From Halobacteriales archaeon QS_9_70_65 (GTDB lineage Archaea > Halobacteriota > Halobacteria > Halobacteriales > Haloarculaceae), in the NCBI GenBank assembly GCA_003023535.1, contig PXSC01000037.1, forward strand, positions 1-6,630: a stretch of 6,630 bases of DNA. The letters are read 5' to 3'. Below, piece by piece: positions 6,332 through 6,630 of this stretch; the first letter of the stretch is position 1, and each line of letters opens with the position of its first letter. Made by a program: the position numbers and the translations under genes. A model generated the notes under the pieces. It made no database searches. It worked only from the letters and a program-made list of their open reading frames with translations, and was not told the origin of the DNA.

Positions 6332-6630
6332 ATGAATTCAGACGTCATTCTCGTCGTCGAGGACAAGCCCGAGCTCGCGGAGCTGTACAGCGGCTGGCTC
6401 TCCGAGAAGTATCCGGTCCGGGTCGCCCACGATGGCCCGGAGGCGCTCGAGGAATACGACGAGGACGTCGAGGTGGTACTGTTGGACCGGCAGCTGCCGG
6501 GGATGAACGGCAGCGCGGTGCTGTCGATGCTGCAGGACCGGAAGGGGGACCCGCAGGTCGCGATGGTCACCGCCGTCGAGCCCGAGGTCGACGTCGTCGA
6601 GATGGGGTTCGACGCCTACGTCACGAAGCC
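6332..6630 (+). CDS. Response regulator receiver domain, HalX-like, 3' part beyond window
   Basis: The 99 complete visible residues are an almost full CheY-like receiver domain, which accepts a phosphoryl group from a sensor histidine kinase. ILVVED (6-11) gives the acidic pocket Glu10/Asp11. VVLLDRQLPGMNG (48-60) holds the phospho-acceptor Asp52. MVTAVEP (78-84) has the switch Thr80, and YVTKP ends with the conserved Lys99 at the window edge. The TAVEP...EMGFDAYVTKP wording resembles haloarchaeal HalX-family regulators, which carry a short helical HalX domain after the receiver, but the C-terminus needed to prove this is not in the window. The start follows directly from the receiver's first beta strand. 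The gene has its own TATA-like element and lies 88 bp after pus10, so it is probably an independent unit. No partner kinase is visible here. Confidence 0.92.
   Translation, partial: MNSDVILVVEDKPELAELYSGWLSEKYPVRVAHDGPEALEEYDEDVEVVLLDRQLPGMNGSAVLSMLQDRKGDPQVAMVTAVEPEVDVVEMGFDAYVTK

Overview
The window looks like a piece of chromosome from a halophilic archaeon (class Halobacteria). Evidence: very high GC with G/C-ending codons, strongly acidic proteins, an archaeal Pus10 tRNA pseudouridine synthase, a receiver protein resembling the haloarchaeal HalX response regulators, and an archaeal-type TATA element. No species can be named from this alone. There are no rRNA or tRNA genes, CRISPR arrays, transposases or insertion sequences.

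Layout, left to right. (1) 1-1535, minus: the N-terminal 511 residues of GlmS, running off the left edge. (2) 1535-2719, minus: a sugar-1-phosphate nucleotidyltransferase with a left-handed beta-helix (GlmU-like). It lies directly upstream of glmS and overlaps it by one base (TGATG), so the two are very probably one transcription unit feeding amino-sugar nucleotide synthesis. (3) 2866-3057, plus: an acidic 63-residue helical protein of unknown function. (4) 3011-4669, minus: a membrane protein with a C-terminal spermidine-synthase-like domain, whose 3' end overlaps the small gene by 47 bp. (5) 4670-5004: a 335-bp divergent intergenic region with an inverted repeat and a decayed tandem array (4801-4980). 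(6) 5005-6243, plus: Pus10. (7) 6244-6331: a short promoter region with a TATA-like element inside a perfect 5-bp inverted repeat. (8) 6332 to the right edge, plus: the receiver domain of a response regulator.

Most of the window is core metabolism and tRNA modification. The most unusual signal is the non-coding array between the spermidine-synthase-like gene and pus10. It has five copies of a roughly 28-bp core spaced 51, 29, 51 and 29 bp, giving an 80-bp higher-order period, and the copies differ almost only by transitions. Other points worth a look are the nucleotidyltransferase, which seems to lack the acetyltransferase signature of true archaeal GlmU, and the inverted repeat around the response-regulator promoter. 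No complete, clearly new multi-gene system can be supported here.
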